The notes beneath the pieces were generated by a model that ran no database searches, was not told the DNA's origin, and was given only the letters and a program-made list of their open reading frames with translations. A DNA stretch of 5,463 nucleotides from an uncultured Lachnospiraceae bacterium (GTDB taxonomy: Bacteria > Bacillota > Clostridia > Lachnospirales > Lachnospiraceae): the NCBI GenBank assembly GCA_905236585.1, contig CAJOQZ010000113.1, positions 1 through 5,463 on the forward strand. Direction: 5' to 3'. Below, one piece after another: positions 5,284 to 5,463 of the stretch; the first letter of the stretch is position 1; every line of letters starts with the position of its first letter. The position numbers and the translations under genes are program-made.

Positions 5284-5463
5284 TTACTTATTTCTGTGGT
5301 TCTCCGCTATCCCACGCCGATAGCAAAACGCACCGACGCCGAACAGAACGCCAAACGCCGCCAGGCACTGCGATACCGCTAATTGCGTCGTAAAAAGCAT
5401 CAGCGAATCCGTCCGTAATCCTTCAATCCAGAACCGCCCCGCCCCGTACAGCGCAAGATATAA
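5284..5463 (-). CDS. lgt: Prolipoprotein diacylglyceryl transferase Lgt (C-terminal 59 residues only)
   Basis: Lgt is the membrane enzyme that moves diacylglycerol from phosphatidylglycerol to the lipobox cysteine of prelipoproteins, the first step of lipoprotein maturation. Only the C-terminus is in the window; the 5' part lies beyond 5463. Visible is LYLALYGAGRFWIEGLRTDS at partial residues 1-20, the conserved family block in which a GxxRFxxE arrangement precedes the last membrane helix; Arg10 and Glu14 of the fragment correspond to the essential Arg/Glu pair I recall in E. coli Lgt. TTQLAVSQCLA (25-35) and a final hydrophobic segment (about 33-47) follow, then a short basic tail ending in HRNK. 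The stop is TAA at 5284-5286. A strong terminator 134 nt downstream closes its transcript, so it is probably not part of the dcw operon despite sharing the strand. Confidence 0.93.
   Translation of the reverse strand, partial: LYLALYGAGRFWIEGLRTDSLMLFTTQLAVSQCLAAFGVLFGVGAFCYRRGIAENHRNK

Noticed and set aside
5120..5323. 67-codon plus-strand ORF over the terminator and lgt 3' end
   Set aside because: It starts within the terminator hairpin, runs into the antisense of lgt, has no ribosome binding site, and its Ser/Cys-rich product resembles nothing known to me.

Overview
The window is a piece of a Gram-positive (Firmicutes, class Clostridia) chromosome carrying the start of the division and cell wall (dcw) cluster. 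Every gene lies on the minus strand, so the cluster reads from right to left. The best guess is a Lachnospiraceae-like organism. The reasons are the order mraZ-rsmH-ftsL-PBP-mraY, a FtsL with a long cytoplasmic N-terminus, a SpoVD/FtsI-type class B PBP with clostridial cysteine spacing, and a mid-GC base composition. This placement is inferred from protein style, not from any database search.

Layout from right to left, in transcription order. Positions 5463-5284 hold the C-terminal 59 codons of lgt (lipoprotein diacylglyceryl transferase). Positions 5283-5151 are its 3' untranslated stretch, ending in a perfect 18-bp hairpin terminator at 5109-5150. A non-coding region of about 340 bases follows. 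It holds a G-rich block, a probable promoter, four 10-bp-phased AAGTGG-type boxes that look like the MraZ operator, and a structured leader with a long hairpin (4844-4909) and a second stem just ahead of the mraZ ribosome binding site. Then come mraZ (4769-4338), rsmH (4308-3364), ftsL (3360-2902), a class B PBP of FtsI/SpoVD type (2898-832) and mraY (830 to beyond position 1, about 45 residues missing).

The genes work together. MraZ is the cluster's own DNA-binding regulator and RsmH methylates 16S rRNA. FtsL and the PBP belong to the septal peptidoglycan machine, and MraY makes lipid I, the precursor of the PBP's lipid II substrate. From rsmH to mraY the genes are 1-3 nt apart, which implies one mRNA and translational coupling. 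The upstream lgt is a separate transcription unit.

The coding content is ordinary and intact; I see no mobile element, CRISPR array, tRNA or rRNA, and no evidence of a wholly new system. The part most worth attention is the 514-base gap between lgt and mraZ. It holds the predicted autoregulatory operator, a long leader hairpin with a G.U wobble favouring the mRNA strand, and a short motif that recurs in the lgt 3' UTR and in both hairpin arms.
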